Assembly (NCBI GenBank): GCA_963830165.1 | Contig: CAWHKZ010000005.1 | Span: 682,001-746,000 of the forward strand | From: Bog-756 sp963830165 | GTDB taxonomy: Bacteria; Actinomycetota; Acidimicrobiia; Acidimicrobiales; RAAP-2 | Direction of reading: 5' to 3' | Length of the DNA: 64,000 bases | Shown: positions 29,414-38,804 of the stretch, piece by piece | Position numbering within the stretch: the first letter of the stretch is position 1 | Layout of the letters: each line of letters opens with the position of its first letter | Translations under genes and position numbers: made by a program | Notes under the pieces: model-generated | The model's database searches: none | Seen by the model: the letters and a program-made list of their open reading frames with translations, nothing else | What the model was told of the DNA's origin: nothing

Positions 29414-30639
29414 CCGATCGGCGATCCGTCGGGGAGCCACCGGGGGCGTCGCGTCGGGCCGGCCGGTCCGCCGACTGCGTGGTGGTGGGCGGCGGCCTGG
29501 TGGGGACGGCGCTCGCCTACGAGCTGACCCACCGCGGCGCCACGGTCGTGGTCGTCGACCGCCACGACCCGGGTCGGGCCACCGATGCCGGGGCCGGCAT
29601 CCTCTCACCCGAGACGGACCTCGACCCCGCACCGGGGACCTTCGCCGTCGGGCACGCCGCGGCCAGGCACTACGAGCGGCTGGTCGACCAGCTGGGCGCG
29701 GACGGGCACACCGACACCGGGTATGCCCGGACCGGCTCGCTGCTCGTCGCCGAGCGTCCGGGTGACGACGCGACCATGACGGCGGCCGCCGAGCTGATCC
29801 TGGGCCGAGGGGCGGGGGTCGAGGAGCTGGATCCGGAGGAGGCCCGCCGACTCGTTCCGGTCCTCGGGACCGTCCGGCGGGCGCTCTACAACCCGGACGG
29901 GCGGCGGGTGGACGGACGGGTCCTGCGGGCTGCGATGCAGGGCGCGGCCGAGCGCCGGGGGGCGCTGTGGCGGCAGGGAACGGTCACCGGGATCGTCGGA
30001 ACTCCGGCTGGCGGGCGGGTGGATGCGGTGCGGACCGACCGAGGCGACATCGCGGCCGGTGCGGTGGCCCTCTGCGGCGGGGCCTGGTCCGAGGAACTGG
30101 CCGGGGACCTCCGGACGGTCCTGCCGGTCGGGCCCCTGAAGGGCCAGATCGTCCATCTCCGCCTGCCGGACGTCGACACCTCGACGTGGGCCATCGTCCA
30201 GCCGGTGCTGGGCTTCTACCTGGTCCCGTGGCCCGGTGGCCGGGTGGCCTGCGGCGGGACGATGGAGGCCGCGGCCGGGTTCGACCACCGGGTGACCGCC
30301 GACGGGGTGCACCAGCTGCTGCGCGAGTGCCTGAGGACCGCGCCCGGACTGGGCGCCGCCGAGCTGGTCGACGTGCGTGTGGGGTCCCGGCCGGTCAGTG
30401 CCGACGGGCTGCCGCTGGTCGGTCCGGTCCCCGGGTGGTCGAACGCCTTCGTGGCCACCGGTCACGGGACCGACGGGCTGCTGCTCGGGCCGTTGAGCGC
30501 GGCGCTGCTGGCCGATCCGATGGTGGAGGCGTCGGGCGCCGGAGGTCCGGGGACCGGACATCCGGCGGGCGGACCGGCCGGGGATGCCGTGGTGTCCGCC
30601 GAACTCGCCCGGTGGTCCCCCGAGCGATTCGTCGGGTGA
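29410..30639 (+). CDS. FAD-dependent (DAO family) oxidoreductase, CTG start
   Basis: The ~409-residue product has the dinucleotide-binding loop 'CVVVGGGLVGTALAYELTHRGATVVVVDRHDPG', then 'ALCGGAWSEELA', 'LPVGPLKGQIVHLR' and 'RPVSADGLPLVGPV', matching glycine/D-amino-acid oxidase-type flavoproteins. No ATG, GTG or TTG lies upstream of the first β-strand; a GTG at 29479 would cut into it. The CTG at 29410 overlaps the ALDH stop (CTGA), and GAAGGGG lies 7 nt upstream, so CTG initiation with translational coupling is the best fit. It probably oxidises an amine or amino acid, and the ALDH may handle the aldehyde product (inference). Confidence 0.75.
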   Translation: MTDRRSVGEPPGASRRAGRSADCVVVGGGLVGTALAYELTHRGATVVVVDRHDPGRATDAGAGILSPETDLDPAPGTFAVGHAAARHYERLVDQLGADGHTDTGYARTGSLLVAERPGDDATMTAAAELILGRGAGVEELDPEEARRLVPVLGTVRRALYNPDGRRVDGRVLRAAMQGAAERRGALWRQGTVTGIVGTPAGGRVDAVRTDRGDIAAGAVALCGGAWSEELAGDLRTVLPVGPLKGQIVHLRLPDVDTSTWAIVQPVLGFYLVPWPGGRVACGGTMEAAAGFDHRVTADGVHQLLRECLRTAPGLGAAELVDVRVGSRPVSADGLPLVGPVPGWSNAFVATGHGTDGLLLGPLSAALLADPMVEASGAGGPGTGHPAGGPAGDAVVSAELARWSPERFVG

Positions 30640-30706
30640 GGCCGGGCCGCCGCCGGGTACGACGGACCCGACGGCCGGTTCCCTCACCAGCGGCGCCCGA
30701 TCGAGG

Positions 30707-31759
30707 TCAGTGGATCAGCACCTTCAGCGCGTCATGGTCCGCCGCATGTCCGAAGACCTCGTAGGCCTCGAGCATCTGGTCGAACGAGAACTCGTGGGTC
30801 ACGAACTTGTCGGCCGGCAGCTTGTGCTCGGCGACGAGGGAGAGCAGCATCCCGAGCGTGTTCGTGTTGACCAGCCCCATCGAGATGTCGATGTTCTTGA
30901 TCCACAGCTCGTTGAGGGCGAGGTCCACCGATCTGCCGTGCACGCCGATGTTGGCGACGTTGCCGCCGGGACGGACGATGACCGTGGCCATGGTGAAGGT
31001 CTCCGGTAAGCCGACGGCCTCGATGGCCACGTCGACCCCCAGTCCGTCCGTCAGCGCCAGGACCTGGTCCTTCCAGTCCGGGTCCTTCGAGCTGACCGTC
31101 TCGGTGGCCCCGAACTCCTTGGCCCGCGCCAGCCGGGCGTCGTCGAGGTCGACGGCGATGATCTTGGACGGCCCGTAGAGGCGGGACGTCATGACGGCCG
31201 AGAGCCCGACCGGGCCGGACCCGATCACGGCAACCACGTCACCCGGCTGGACGTGTCCGTACTGGACGCCGATCTCGAACCCGGTCGGAAGGATGTCCGA
31301 CAGCAGGATCCCCTCGGCATCGGTCATCCCGGCGGGAACCCGGTACACCGAGGTCTCGGCGAACGGCACGCGGACGTACTCGGCCTGTGTCCCGTCGATC
31401 ATGTACCCGAAGATCCAGCCGATGCCGGCCATCCCCTCGGACGCCAGGCAGTGGCTGTAGAGGCCCTTGCGGCAGTTCGGGCACCGCCCACACGAACTCA
31501 CGCACGACAGGATGACCCGGTCGCCGACCGCAAGCTGGTCGACGCCGTCACCGACCTCGGTGATCACCCCGATGCCCTCGTGGCCCAGGATGCGGCCGAC
31601 CGCCACCTCGGGGACGTCACCTTTGAGGATGTGGAGGTCCGTCCCGCAGATCGTGGTGGCCGCCATCCGGACGATGACGTCGGTCGCCTGCTGGATCTTC
31701 GGGTCGGCGACCTCGTCCCAGGTCTTCGCCCCCGGTCCCTTGTAGACGAGTGCCTTCAT
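30707..31759 (-). CDS. Zinc-dependent medium-chain alcohol dehydrogenase
   Basis: The 350-residue product has the catalytic zinc site 'TICGTDLHILKG', with 'GHEGIGVI' supplying the second ligands. The structural zinc cluster CGRCPNCRKGLYSHC and the NAD-binding 'AVIGSGPVGLSAVMTSRLYG' followed by acidic 'VDLDDARL' are all present. That acidic residue favours NAD over NADP. AGGAGG lies 6 nt before the ATG. The neighbouring sulfatase is transcribed in the same direction, 180 bp upstream, so they may or may not be linked. The substrate could be a secondary alcohol or polyol. Confidence 0.9.
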   Translation of the reverse strand: MKALVYKGPGAKTWDEVADPKIQQATDVIVRMAATTICGTDLHILKGDVPEVAVGRILGHEGIGVITEVGDGVDQLAVGDRVILSCVSSCGRCPNCRKGLYSHCLASEGMAGIGWIFGYMIDGTQAEYVRVPFAETSVYRVPAGMTDAEGILLSDILPTGFEIGVQYGHVQPGDVVAVIGSGPVGLSAVMTSRLYGPSKIIAVDLDDARLARAKEFGATETVSSKDPDWKDQVLALTDGLGVDVAIEAVGLPETFTMATVIVRPGGNVANIGVHGRSVDLALNELWIKNIDISMGLVNTNTLGMLLSLVAEHKLPADKFVTHEFSFDQMLEAYEVFGHAADHDALKVLIH

Positions 31760-31939
31760 GACTGACCTCCTGGGCCCGGTACGCCGAGCGGCACGATGCG
31801 ACCCGTGAGACCGACCTCCACCCGTGGGCCGAGTACATGGGCCTCCATCGCCGATGGTACGGCCGCGCCGTTCCGGCGCCCAGGGCCGAATGGCACATCG
31901 ACGGTCGTCGGGCCCAGGGATCCGCCGCTTCCGCCCGTG

Positions 31940-34237
31940 TCACTGTTGGGCCAGGATCGCCTCCACCTCCGCCGCCGGATCGCGCACCATCGGCCCCCTG
32001 GTCTCCACCACGGCCCGATCGATGACCGCATTGAAGCGGTCCGGCGCGACGTAGTCGTTCCCGACCGCCGGTCCCCACTCGTACCCGCAGGTCAGTCCCA
32101 CGCCGACGCCGTTGAACGCCTGAGGGGTGAACCGGCGGATCGGGCCCCGGGCCACGACCCGACCGTCGCAGCGGAGCGTGCCCGTACCACCCAGGCCGTC
32201 GTCCTTGTCGAAGGCGTACTCGACGGAGTGGGTGCCCGGCCCGACGACCTCGTCGGATGCGATCAGATGGAGCTCCTTGCCGTACAGGTTGTGGACATAG
32301 CGGGGTCGCCCCTCCCGGAAGTGCAGGGACCACCCGCCCAGGGCCGAGCCGAGGGCCAGCAGCGTGCCCTGCGGGACCACCCCGTCGGGCACCGTGATGT
32401 CGACCATGAGGGCGTGCGACCGGTTGCGGACGTTGACGGCCACCGACTCGGGAACCTGCGCCCCGTCCTGGAAGTAGCGGAAGCGGTCGCGTTCGCGTCG
32501 GGCGTCGGGTTTCGGGTGCACCAGGGCCCACAGGACGCGGTTGTCCAGGGGGAGTACCTGGTTGCGCTCGGCTTCGGTCCACCACAGTCCGATCATCTGG
32601 CGCAGTCGCTCGGGGTGCTCCTGGGCCAGGTCCCTGGTCTCGGACAGATCGGACTCGACGTGGTAGAGCTCCCAGATGTCGTCGTCGAAGGGCGCATTGG
32701 GGTTCAGCCCGTCCGGGTAGAGCGGCGCCGGCGGGTGGAAGGTGACCGCTTTCCACCCCTGGTGGTAGATGGCCCGGGATCCGAGCATCTCGAAGTGCTG
32801 GGTGAGGTGCCGTTCGGGCTCCGCCCCGCCCTGGTGGCCGAGCAGATACGAGAAGCTCACCCCGTCGAGGTGGGACTGGGGCACCGAGTCGATCGTCTCC
32901 GGCGGCGTCAGTCCGATCAGTTCCAGCACGCTGGGGAAGACGTCGACGGCGTGGACGAACTGGTGCCGTACCGACCCCCGGTCGACCTCACCCCGGGGCC
33001 AGTGGACGATGCAGGGGTCGGCCACCCCTCCTTCGTGCACCTCGCGCTTCCACCGCTTGAACGGGGTATTGCCGGCCATCGTCCAGCCCCACGGGTAGTT
33101 GTTGTGGGTGAGCGGTCCCCCGATCTGGTCGATCCGCTCCTGCATCTCCCCGATCCCGGCCGGATCCATGTTGTACAGGCGGACGTCGTTGATGGAACCC
33201 TCGGGACCACCCTCCGAACTGGCTCCGTTGTCCGAGACCAGGACGATGAGGGTGTCGTCGAGTTCGCCGAGCTCCTCGAGGAATGCGACCAGCCGACCGA
33301 TCTCGGCATCGGTATGGGAGAGGAAGCCGGCGAAGCACTCCATGAACCGGGCGGCCACCGCCTGCTCGGCGGGACTCAGCTCGTCCCACGGCCGCACCCA
33401 GATCGGCCGGGGCGACAACGCGGTGCCGGGGGGAAGGACGCCCATCTCCAGCTGGCGGGCGTGGATCTGGTCACGCAGGTGATCCCAGCCCTGGTCGAAG
33501 GAGCCCCGGTACCGCTCGATCCACGGTCGGGGGGCCTGGTGGGGAGAGTGGCAGGCACCGGGAGCGAAGTACAGGAAGAACGGCCGGTCGGCATCGACGG
33601 CGCGCAGGTCGCCGACGAACTCGATGGCCCGGTCGGTCAGGTCGGTGGTCAGGTGGTAGCCGTCCGCCATCTCCCGGGGCGGACGGATCGAATGGTTGTC
33701 GTGGTAGAGGGCGGGGACGAACTGTTGGGTCTCGCCTCCGTGGAAGCCGTACCACCGGTCGAATCCCCGTCCCAGGGGCCACGAGGCGCGCGAGGAGGCC
33801 ATGTTGCCCTCGTCGTCGGGAGTGAGATGCCACTTGCCCACCGCGTACGTGGCATACCCCGATGCGCGGAGCACCTCGGAGAGGAACCCGTTTTCGCGCG
33901 GCGGCTTGCCCCAGTACCCCGGGAATCCGATGGCCAGGTCGGCCACCCGCCCCATGGCGTTGCGGTGGTGGTTGCGACCTGTCAGCAGGCAGGCGCGGGT
34001 GGGGGAGCACAGCGCGGTGGTGTGGAAGTTGGCCAGCCTGAGCCCGTTTCCGGCCAGCCGGTCGATGACGGGTGTGTCGATGGCCGAGCCGTAACACCCC
34101 AGCTGGGCGAAGCCGACGTCGTCGAGCACGATCAGGACGACGTTGGGCGATCCGTCGGGAGGGGTGGGTTCCGGGGGCCACCAGGGTTCCGAGTCCCGCC
34201 AGTCCCGGCCGATCCGACCTTCGAATGTCACGCCCAT
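31940..34237 (-). CDS. Type I sulfatase (arylsulfatase-like)
   Basis: The 765-residue product has the alkaline-phosphatase-like core with 'NVVLIVLDDVGFAQLGCYGS' (metal Asp39/Asp40) and the CSPTR sulfatase motif with Cys77, the residue converted to formylglycine in active enzymes. Further conserved parts are 'YAVGKWHLTP', 'PFFLYFAPGACHSPHQAP' and 'LIVLVSDNGASSEGG'. The C-terminal ~180 residues form a β-rich domain with no clear match. No signal peptide is visible, so it may act in the cytoplasm. ATG 34237 has GGAAGG about 8 nt upstream and is preferred over 34276. No maturation enzyme (FGE) is in the window. Confidence 0.85.
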   Translation of the reverse strand: MGVTFEGRIGRDWRDSEPWWPPEPTPPDGSPNVVLIVLDDVGFAQLGCYGSAIDTPVIDRLAGNGLRLANFHTTALCSPTRACLLTGRNHHRNAMGRVADLAIGFPGYWGKPPRENGFLSEVLRASGYATYAVGKWHLTPDDEGNMASSRASWPLGRGFDRWYGFHGGETQQFVPALYHDNHSIRPPREMADGYHLTTDLTDRAIEFVGDLRAVDADRPFFLYFAPGACHSPHQAPRPWIERYRGSFDQGWDHLRDQIHARQLEMGVLPPGTALSPRPIWVRPWDELSPAEQAVAARFMECFAGFLSHTDAEIGRLVAFLEELGELDDTLIVLVSDNGASSEGGPEGSINDVRLYNMDPAGIGEMQERIDQIGGPLTHNNYPWGWTMAGNTPFKRWKREVHEGGVADPCIVHWPRGEVDRGSVRHQFVHAVDVFPSVLELIGLTPPETIDSVPQSHLDGVSFSYLLGHQGGAEPERHLTQHFEMLGSRAIYHQGWKAVTFHPPAPLYPDGLNPNAPFDDDIWELYHVESDLSETRDLAQEHPERLRQMIGLWWTEAERNQVLPLDNRVLWALVHPKPDARRERDRFRYFQDGAQVPESVAVNVRNRSHALMVDITVPDGVVPQGTLLALGSALGGWSLHFREGRPRYVHNLYGKELHLIASDEVVGPGTHSVEYAFDKDDGLGGTGTLRCDGRVVARGPIRRFTPQAFNGVGVGLTCGYEWGPAVGNDYVAPDRFNAVIDRAVVETRGPMVRDPAAEVEAILAQQ

Positions 34238-34433
34238 CGTTCGCACCTTCCCGACTCGGCTGGCGCATGTTACCAATCACCTGAGCCGGTCCTCCGCGTC
34301 ACGGCGAGCGGGCAGCCGCCGCGCCGGTCCAGTTCGCACCGTCGCGCGGCGGAACCGGTCCGGATCGTCGACATGGTCGTCCGCAGGGGTCGGCCCGGTA
34401 AGTTCCGGTCAGGGACGAGCGGAGGAGACGCCG

Positions 34434-34853
34434 ATGGCTGACAGCCCGATCACACTCGACGAGACCACCCGGGCGACGGTCGCCTCCGGACGGCTCGTCC
34501 ATCTGGCCACGATCAACCCCGACGGCACCCCGCAGGTCACGTGCATCTACGTCGGTTGGGACGGGGACGAGATCGTCGCCGGACACCTCGCCGACCACGT
34601 GAAGCTGCGGAATATCCGGCGCGATCCGCGGGTCACGCTGTCCGTCGAATCGGATGTGCCCTTCGATGGATTCAGCCCCTATCTCGTGATCCGCGGGATC
34701 GCCCGGGTCGAGGAGGGCGGAGCGGTGCCGTTGCTGCGCCGGATCACCAACGACCAGTTCCCGCCACCCGGAGGCGAGTGGCCCCCAGGTTTCGTCACCC
34801 GCATCTCGCCCCTGCAGTTCTCGGGCGTCGGGCCGTGGGCCCTGGCGGGTTGA
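34434..34853 (+). CDS. PPOX-class pyridoxamine-5'-phosphate-oxidase-like, probably F420-dependent
   Basis: The 139-residue product has the split-barrel PPOX pattern: 'ASGRLVHLATINPDGTPQVTCIYVGWDGDEIVAGHLADHVKLRNIRRDPRVTLSVE' region and 'YLVIRGIARVEEGGAV'. Such actinobacterial proteins bind F420 or FMN and reduce small molecules. The ATG at 34434 is preceded by GGAGGAG. It is divergent from the sulfatase with a 196-bp intergenic region. Confidence 0.8.
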   Translation: MADSPITLDETTRATVASGRLVHLATINPDGTPQVTCIYVGWDGDEIVAGHLADHVKLRNIRRDPRVTLSVESDVPFDGFSPYLVIRGIARVEEGGAVPLLRRITNDQFPPPGGEWPPGFVTRISPLQFSGVGPWALAG

Positions 34854-34910
34854 TGTCGCGCCCGTGACGACGGGGCAGGCAGCCCGACGGGCATCCCGAC
34901 TGCAGGCAGG

Positions 34911-35819
34911 CTAGGGATGTCCGAGGGCGAGTCCGGCGAAGAGATCACCGTCGGTCTCGACCCGGGTGAGCACGTCGTCGGTGGTGAATCTGAGGACCCG
35001 TCCACCGTCGGATGCCGCACCCTGATCGACTTCGTCCCACGAGATCGGGGTGGACACGGTCGGCTCGTCCCGACCCCGGATCGAATATGCGGCGACAGTG
35101 GTCTTTGCCGGGTGGTTCTGACTCCAGTCGATGAGCACCTTGCCGGCCCGTAGCCGCCTGCTCATGTTGGAGACCACCAGATCGGGGTGCTCCCGCTCGA
35201 GCCGGACGGCGATCCCGCGGGCTCGTTCGCGCGCGCTGTCCCAGGTGGTTCGGCTGTGCACGGGTTGGTACAGCTGCAGCCCCTTCGATCCGCTGGTCTT
35301 CGGCCAGCAGTGAGCTCGCCCGCCGGCCAGGAGCTCGACCAGGTGCCGGGCGACCCGGCAGCACTCGACGATCGTCGCTCCCTCGCCGGGATCCAGGTCG
35401 AAGACCAGGTGATCGGGCGATGCCGGCAGGACCTTCCGCCGACCGATGTGCCACAGGGGGACGTGATATTCGAGCGCGGCCAGGTTGGCGGCCCACGCCA
35501 GCGTGGCCCGGTCGCTGACCACCGCGTACTCGACCGGACCGGCGTCCGAGGAGGTGGGGACGGAGATCCGCCGGACCCACGGTGGTGCATGCGTCGGGAC
35601 GTGCTTCTCGAAGAAGGAGGGATGGTCGACACCGTTCGGGTACCGCCTCATCGTCACGGGACGGTCACGGACGTGCGGCAGCATCACGTCCGCAATCCGC
35701 ATGTAGTAGTCGATGACCTGGCCTTTGGTGAACCCGGACCTCGGGAAGAGCACCTTCCCGAGGTTGGACACCCGGAGTTCCCGCCCGTCGATGACGCTCC
35801 GGGTCGAGTCAGGCGCCAC
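34911..35819 (-). CDS. LigD-type NHEJ polymerase/primase domain protein
   Basis: The 302-residue product is a stand-alone LigD-Pol (eukaryotic-primase-like) domain: 'VSNLGKVLFPRSGFTKGQVIDYYMRIADVMLPHVRDRPVTMRRYPNGVDH' near the start and the catalytic DLD of 'LVFDLDPGEG'. 'YHVPLWHIGRR' and the terminal 'WDEVDQG' also match. It adds nucleotides to break ends in non-homologous end joining. The GTG start overlaps the ligase gene stop by 11 bp, so both are translated from one mRNA. In mycobacteria this domain is fused to the ligase; here it is separate. Confidence 0.9.
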   Translation of the reverse strand: MAPDSTRSVIDGRELRVSNLGKVLFPRSGFTKGQVIDYYMRIADVMLPHVRDRPVTMRRYPNGVDHPSFFEKHVPTHAPPWVRRISVPTSSDAGPVEYAVVSDRATLAWAANLAALEYHVPLWHIGRRKVLPASPDHLVFDLDPGEGATIVECCRVARHLVELLAGGRAHCWPKTSGSKGLQLYQPVHSRTTWDSARERARGIAVRLEREHPDLVVSNMSRRLRAGKVLIDWSQNHPAKTTVAAYSIRGRDEPTVSTPISWDEVDQGAASDGGRVLRFTTDDVLTRVETDGDLFAGLALGHP

Positions 35820-37266
35820 GGCGCAGCTCGTCGGGTGTCCGGTCCGGTCGGAGGCCGCGCCAGACTGGGTGTCGGAAGCGACCGTCCGGGGTCCTCTCGC
35901 TGAAGCGGACCTCGCCGACCATGTTCGGCGTGACCCAGACGGCCTCCCGCCTCACCTCGGCCGGCAATTCGACGTCGAAGGGACTGGTGGCCCGGACGAG
36001 CCGCCCGAGGTCGCCGATCAATTCGGCTCTGGCCTGCTCGCTGAAGCCCGTGCCCACCTTGCCCACGTAGGAGAGCTTCCGACTGCCGGTGATCGGCAGG
36101 CCGAGGATCAGGGCACCGAAATCCGACCGCCGGCTCCCGTTCCCCCTGGTGAAACCGCCGATGACCACCTCCTGCATGGACTGACTCTTGACCTTGATCC
36201 AGTCGCGGCTGCGCCGTCCCGGCTGGTAGCGGCTGGAGCGCCGTTTGGCGACGACCCCTTCCATGCCGATCTCGATCGACGAGCGGAGGACGTCACGCCC
36301 CTTCTCCTCCGTGAACGAGGGGGTCACGGCCCAGCCGGGAGCCCCGATGTCCAGCTGCTCGAGTCTCCCGCGGCGCTGGTCGTAGGAGAGATCGACGAGC
36401 GGGGCACCGTCCAGGTGCAGGAGGTCGAAGAGCACGAGGCTGACCGGAGACGCCGCCGCGGCCTTCCTGATCCCGCCGGGCGACGTGGCATGCATGCGCC
36501 GCTGCAGCAGGGCGAACGATGGCCGCCCGTCATCTCGGAGCGCGACGATCTCCCCGTCGAGGAGGACCTGGTGATCGCCGAGCGCTCCGCCCAGACCCCG
36601 CAACTCGGGGAAGGACGCCGTCACGTCGGTGCCGGTGCGGCTGACGATGCGGACCCGGCCCCCGTCGACCCAGACGAGGACCCGCATGCCGTCCCACTTG
36701 AACTCGAACGCCCACTCACCGTCGTCGGTCGGGAGGTGGTCCGGAGTGGCCAACATCGGCTGCATCCGAGGAGGTAGCGGAACGAATCCGTCGGGAGCAG
36801 GATCCATGCGATGGATCATCCACTTCCTGCCCGTGGTGGGGAACAGGACGTACCGGCCCTTCGCCCGCCGGCCGTGGAGGACGACCTTGATCTCCTTCGG
36901 GGTCCACTTCTCGCAGTCGTAGGTACCGCGGTCCCAGATCGAGACCACACCGGCGCCGTACTCGCCCTTGGGGATCGAGCCGCTGAAGGATCCGTACTCG
37001 AGCGGATGGTCCTCGACCCGGACGGCCAGATGATTCGCCTTCGGGGAGCGCGGGAGACCCTTCGGGACCGCCCACGACACGAGGACATCGTCACGCTCGA
37101 GACGGAAGTCCCAGTGCAGCGTCGACGCATGGTGCTCCTGGATGACGAAGGTGGGCCTCTCGCCCTTACCGGTTCGTCCGGCCCGGCGCGTGCCCTCGTC
37201 GGCCATCGGTTCGGGCGTGTGTCCCGACCGCCGTTTCCCGTGGTACCTCGCCAGTGAGCCGGGCAC
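35809..37266 (-). CDS. LigD-type 3'-phosphoesterase plus ATP-dependent DNA ligase
   Basis: The 485-residue product has a PE domain at ~1-155 ('LARYHGKRRSGHTPEP', catalytic H45, H51 and D53 in the HHASTLHWDFRLE segment, 'GEYGAGVVSIWDRGTY'). A ligase follows, with motif I lysine K190 in EFKWDGMR, 'VLLDGEIVALRDDG', 'LVLFDLLHLDG', 'GMEGVVAKRRSSRY' and 'RSRDWIKVK'. It repairs and seals double-strand breaks with Ku. The GTG start keeps the family-typical N-terminal 'LARYxxKR' segment. The Pol module is encoded separately just downstream. Confidence 0.9.
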   Translation of the reverse strand: MPGSLARYHGKRRSGHTPEPMADEGTRRAGRTGKGERPTFVIQEHHASTLHWDFRLERDDVLVSWAVPKGLPRSPKANHLAVRVEDHPLEYGSFSGSIPKGEYGAGVVSIWDRGTYDCEKWTPKEIKVVLHGRRAKGRYVLFPTTGRKWMIHRMDPAPDGFVPLPPRMQPMLATPDHLPTDDGEWAFEFKWDGMRVLVWVDGGRVRIVSRTGTDVTASFPELRGLGGALGDHQVLLDGEIVALRDDGRPSFALLQRRMHATSPGGIRKAAAASPVSLVLFDLLHLDGAPLVDLSYDQRRGRLEQLDIGAPGWAVTPSFTEEKGRDVLRSSIEIGMEGVVAKRRSSRYQPGRRSRDWIKVKSQSMQEVVIGGFTRGNGSRRSDFGALILGLPITGSRKLSYVGKVGTGFSEQARAELIGDLGRLVRATSPFDVELPAEVRREAVWVTPNMVGEVRFSERTPDGRFRHPVWRGLRPDRTPDELRRGA

Positions 37267-37319
37267 CCGTCCTGTCTACCCCCAAACGGTCGACCTGATC
37301 CGGGCCAGGCGCCGCACGC

Positions 37320-37727
37320 CTACGAGCTTCGACGCTCCCTCACGTCCCGGGGTGTCCGCGACACCGCGAGCGCGGGGTGCTCGAGGGCACGCTCCACGAT
37401 CTGGTCGGATCCGCACCCCCGGGCAGCCGCGGCACGGGGGACGAGAGTGCCCAGGTAGACGGTCAGATTGAGCAGGTCGAGCCGACCGCAGGTGCCTGTG
37501 AACGGAACCGGCTCGATCGCCCTGTCCGGTGGGCCGCCGTCGAGGATGGCCTCCCGAATGGCCCACAGCTGCTCCACCGCCTCCTCGACCTCGAGCCCAT
37601 TTGTGTGCATCCAGGCGGAAAGGCCCAGCTCAAGGCCAAGGTCCGGCTGCGTGGTGCCGGGTGGCACGAGCACGGCCAGACTCCGGAGGACCGAAGGGGC
37701 GAAGCCGATCGGATCGTGCGAGTTCAC
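37320..37727 (-). CDS. Hypothetical protein in the NHEJ operon
   Basis: The 135-residue product begins MNSHDPIGFAPSVLRSLAVLVPPGTT. It has no membrane helix and contains two Cys (in 'TGTCGRLDL' and 'RGCGSDQIV'). I do not recognise the family. It lies first on the strand that encodes both LigD-type genes, 53 bp upstream of the ligase, and is divergent from Ku by 68 bp. Position suggests a DNA-repair accessory, but this is inference and shared divergent promoters are an alternative explanation. Confidence 0.55.
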   Translation of the reverse strand: MNSHDPIGFAPSVLRSLAVLVPPGTTQPDLGLELGLSAWMHTNGLEVEEAVEQLWAIREAILDGGPPDRAIEPVPFTGTCGRLDLLNLTVYLGTLVPRAAAARGCGSDQIVERALEHPALAVSRTPRDVRERRSS

Positions 37728-37795
37728 GGTCCGAGTGTGGCAAATGGGTGGTACACGGGTGGTGGATGGGCCCTGGCAGGGGTAAAGATTGGTGC

Positions 37796-38704
37796 ATGCC
37801 GCGAACCGTCTGGAAGGGTGCGCTCAGCTTCGGGCTCGTGAACGTCGCCGTGGCGCTGTACCCGGCGACCCAGGACAGGACCCTCCACTTCAACCAGTTC
37901 GAGGCGGGTACGTCCGACCGGATCCGGTACAAGAAGGTCAACGAGCGCACCGGCAAGGAGGTGCCGGCCGCCGAGATCGTCAAGGGGTACGAACTGGGTG
38001 GAGGGGAGTACGTCCTGCTCGGCGACGACGAGCTCGAGGCGGCGGAGCCCAGCAAGTCCAAGCTCATCGAGCTGACCGACTTCGTCGATCTCGACCAGAT
38101 CGACCCCGTCTTCTTCCGGTCGACGTACTACCTCGCGCCTGCAGGTGACGCGGCGAGCAAGGCGTACGCACTCCTGAGGAAGGTGATGGGCGAGGCCGAC
38201 AAGGTCGCGATCGGGACGGTGGTGATGCGGAACCAGGAGCATCCCGTGGCGGTACGCGCCAACGGCGAGATCCTCGAACTCCAGACCATGTACTTCGCGG
38301 ACGAGATCCGGCCCGTCGACGAGGTGCTTCCTGAGCTCCCGACGGGAGAGGACGTCACGGACCGGGAGCTCCAGATGGCGACTCTCCTGCTCGAGTCGAT
38401 GGAGAGCGACTGGGATCCTGAGAAGTACCAGGACACCCATCGGCAACAGCTCGAGGCCGTCATCGAGGCGAAGCGACTCGGCGATCAGGTCGTGACGGGT
38501 GTCGAACAGGCACCCCCGTCGACGAAGGTGGTCGACCTGATGGAGGTCCTCAGCGCGAGCGTCGACTCGGTCAGGTCGACCCGCAGGGGGAGCATCGACG
38601 GCGAGCCGGCGCCGAGGAAGCGTGCCGCCAAGCAGCCGGCGACGGCCAAGAAGAGCGCCGGGACCGCCAAGCCGAAGGCGCCGGGTCGGCGCCGGGCGTC
38701 GTAG
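37796..38704 (+). CDS. ku: Bacterial Ku protein
   Basis: The 302-residue product has the Ku core from the first residues: 'MPRTVWKGALSFGLVNVAVALYPATQ', 'LHFNQFEAGTSDRIRYKKVNERTGKEVP' and 'FFRSTYYLAPAG', then 'RELQMATLLLESMESDWDPEKY'. The tail is Lys/Ala/Pro-rich, like other bacterial Ku DNA-binding extensions. It forms a homodimer ring on DNA ends and recruits the LigD enzymes encoded divergently at 34.9-37.3 kb. Start ATG 37796 is preceded by a TAAAGA-like -10, so it may be leaderless. Confidence 0.95.
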   Translation: MPRTVWKGALSFGLVNVAVALYPATQDRTLHFNQFEAGTSDRIRYKKVNERTGKEVPAAEIVKGYELGGGEYVLLGDDELEAAEPSKSKLIELTDFVDLDQIDPVFFRSTYYLAPAGDAASKAYALLRKVMGEADKVAIGTVVMRNQEHPVAVRANGEILELQTMYFADEIRPVDEVLPELPTGEDVTDRELQMATLLLESMESDWDPEKYQDTHRQQLEAVIEAKRLGDQVVTGVEQAPPSTKVVDLMEVLSASVDSVRSTRRGSIDGEPAPRKRAAKQPATAKKSAGTAKPKAPGRRRAS

Positions 38705-38804
38705 GGACGATCGAGCGCCTGGGCGGCATCCTCAGCGGTCAGTCCAGCTCCAGTGCGACTCCCGCATTCAGGAGGCAGGACGCCACGGGGGCCGACCGAC
38801 GGAC

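Noticed and set aside
31796..34441. An 881-codon plus-strand frame opposite the sulfatase
   Set aside because: It has no start region of its own and its residues are the mirror of the sulfatase codons.
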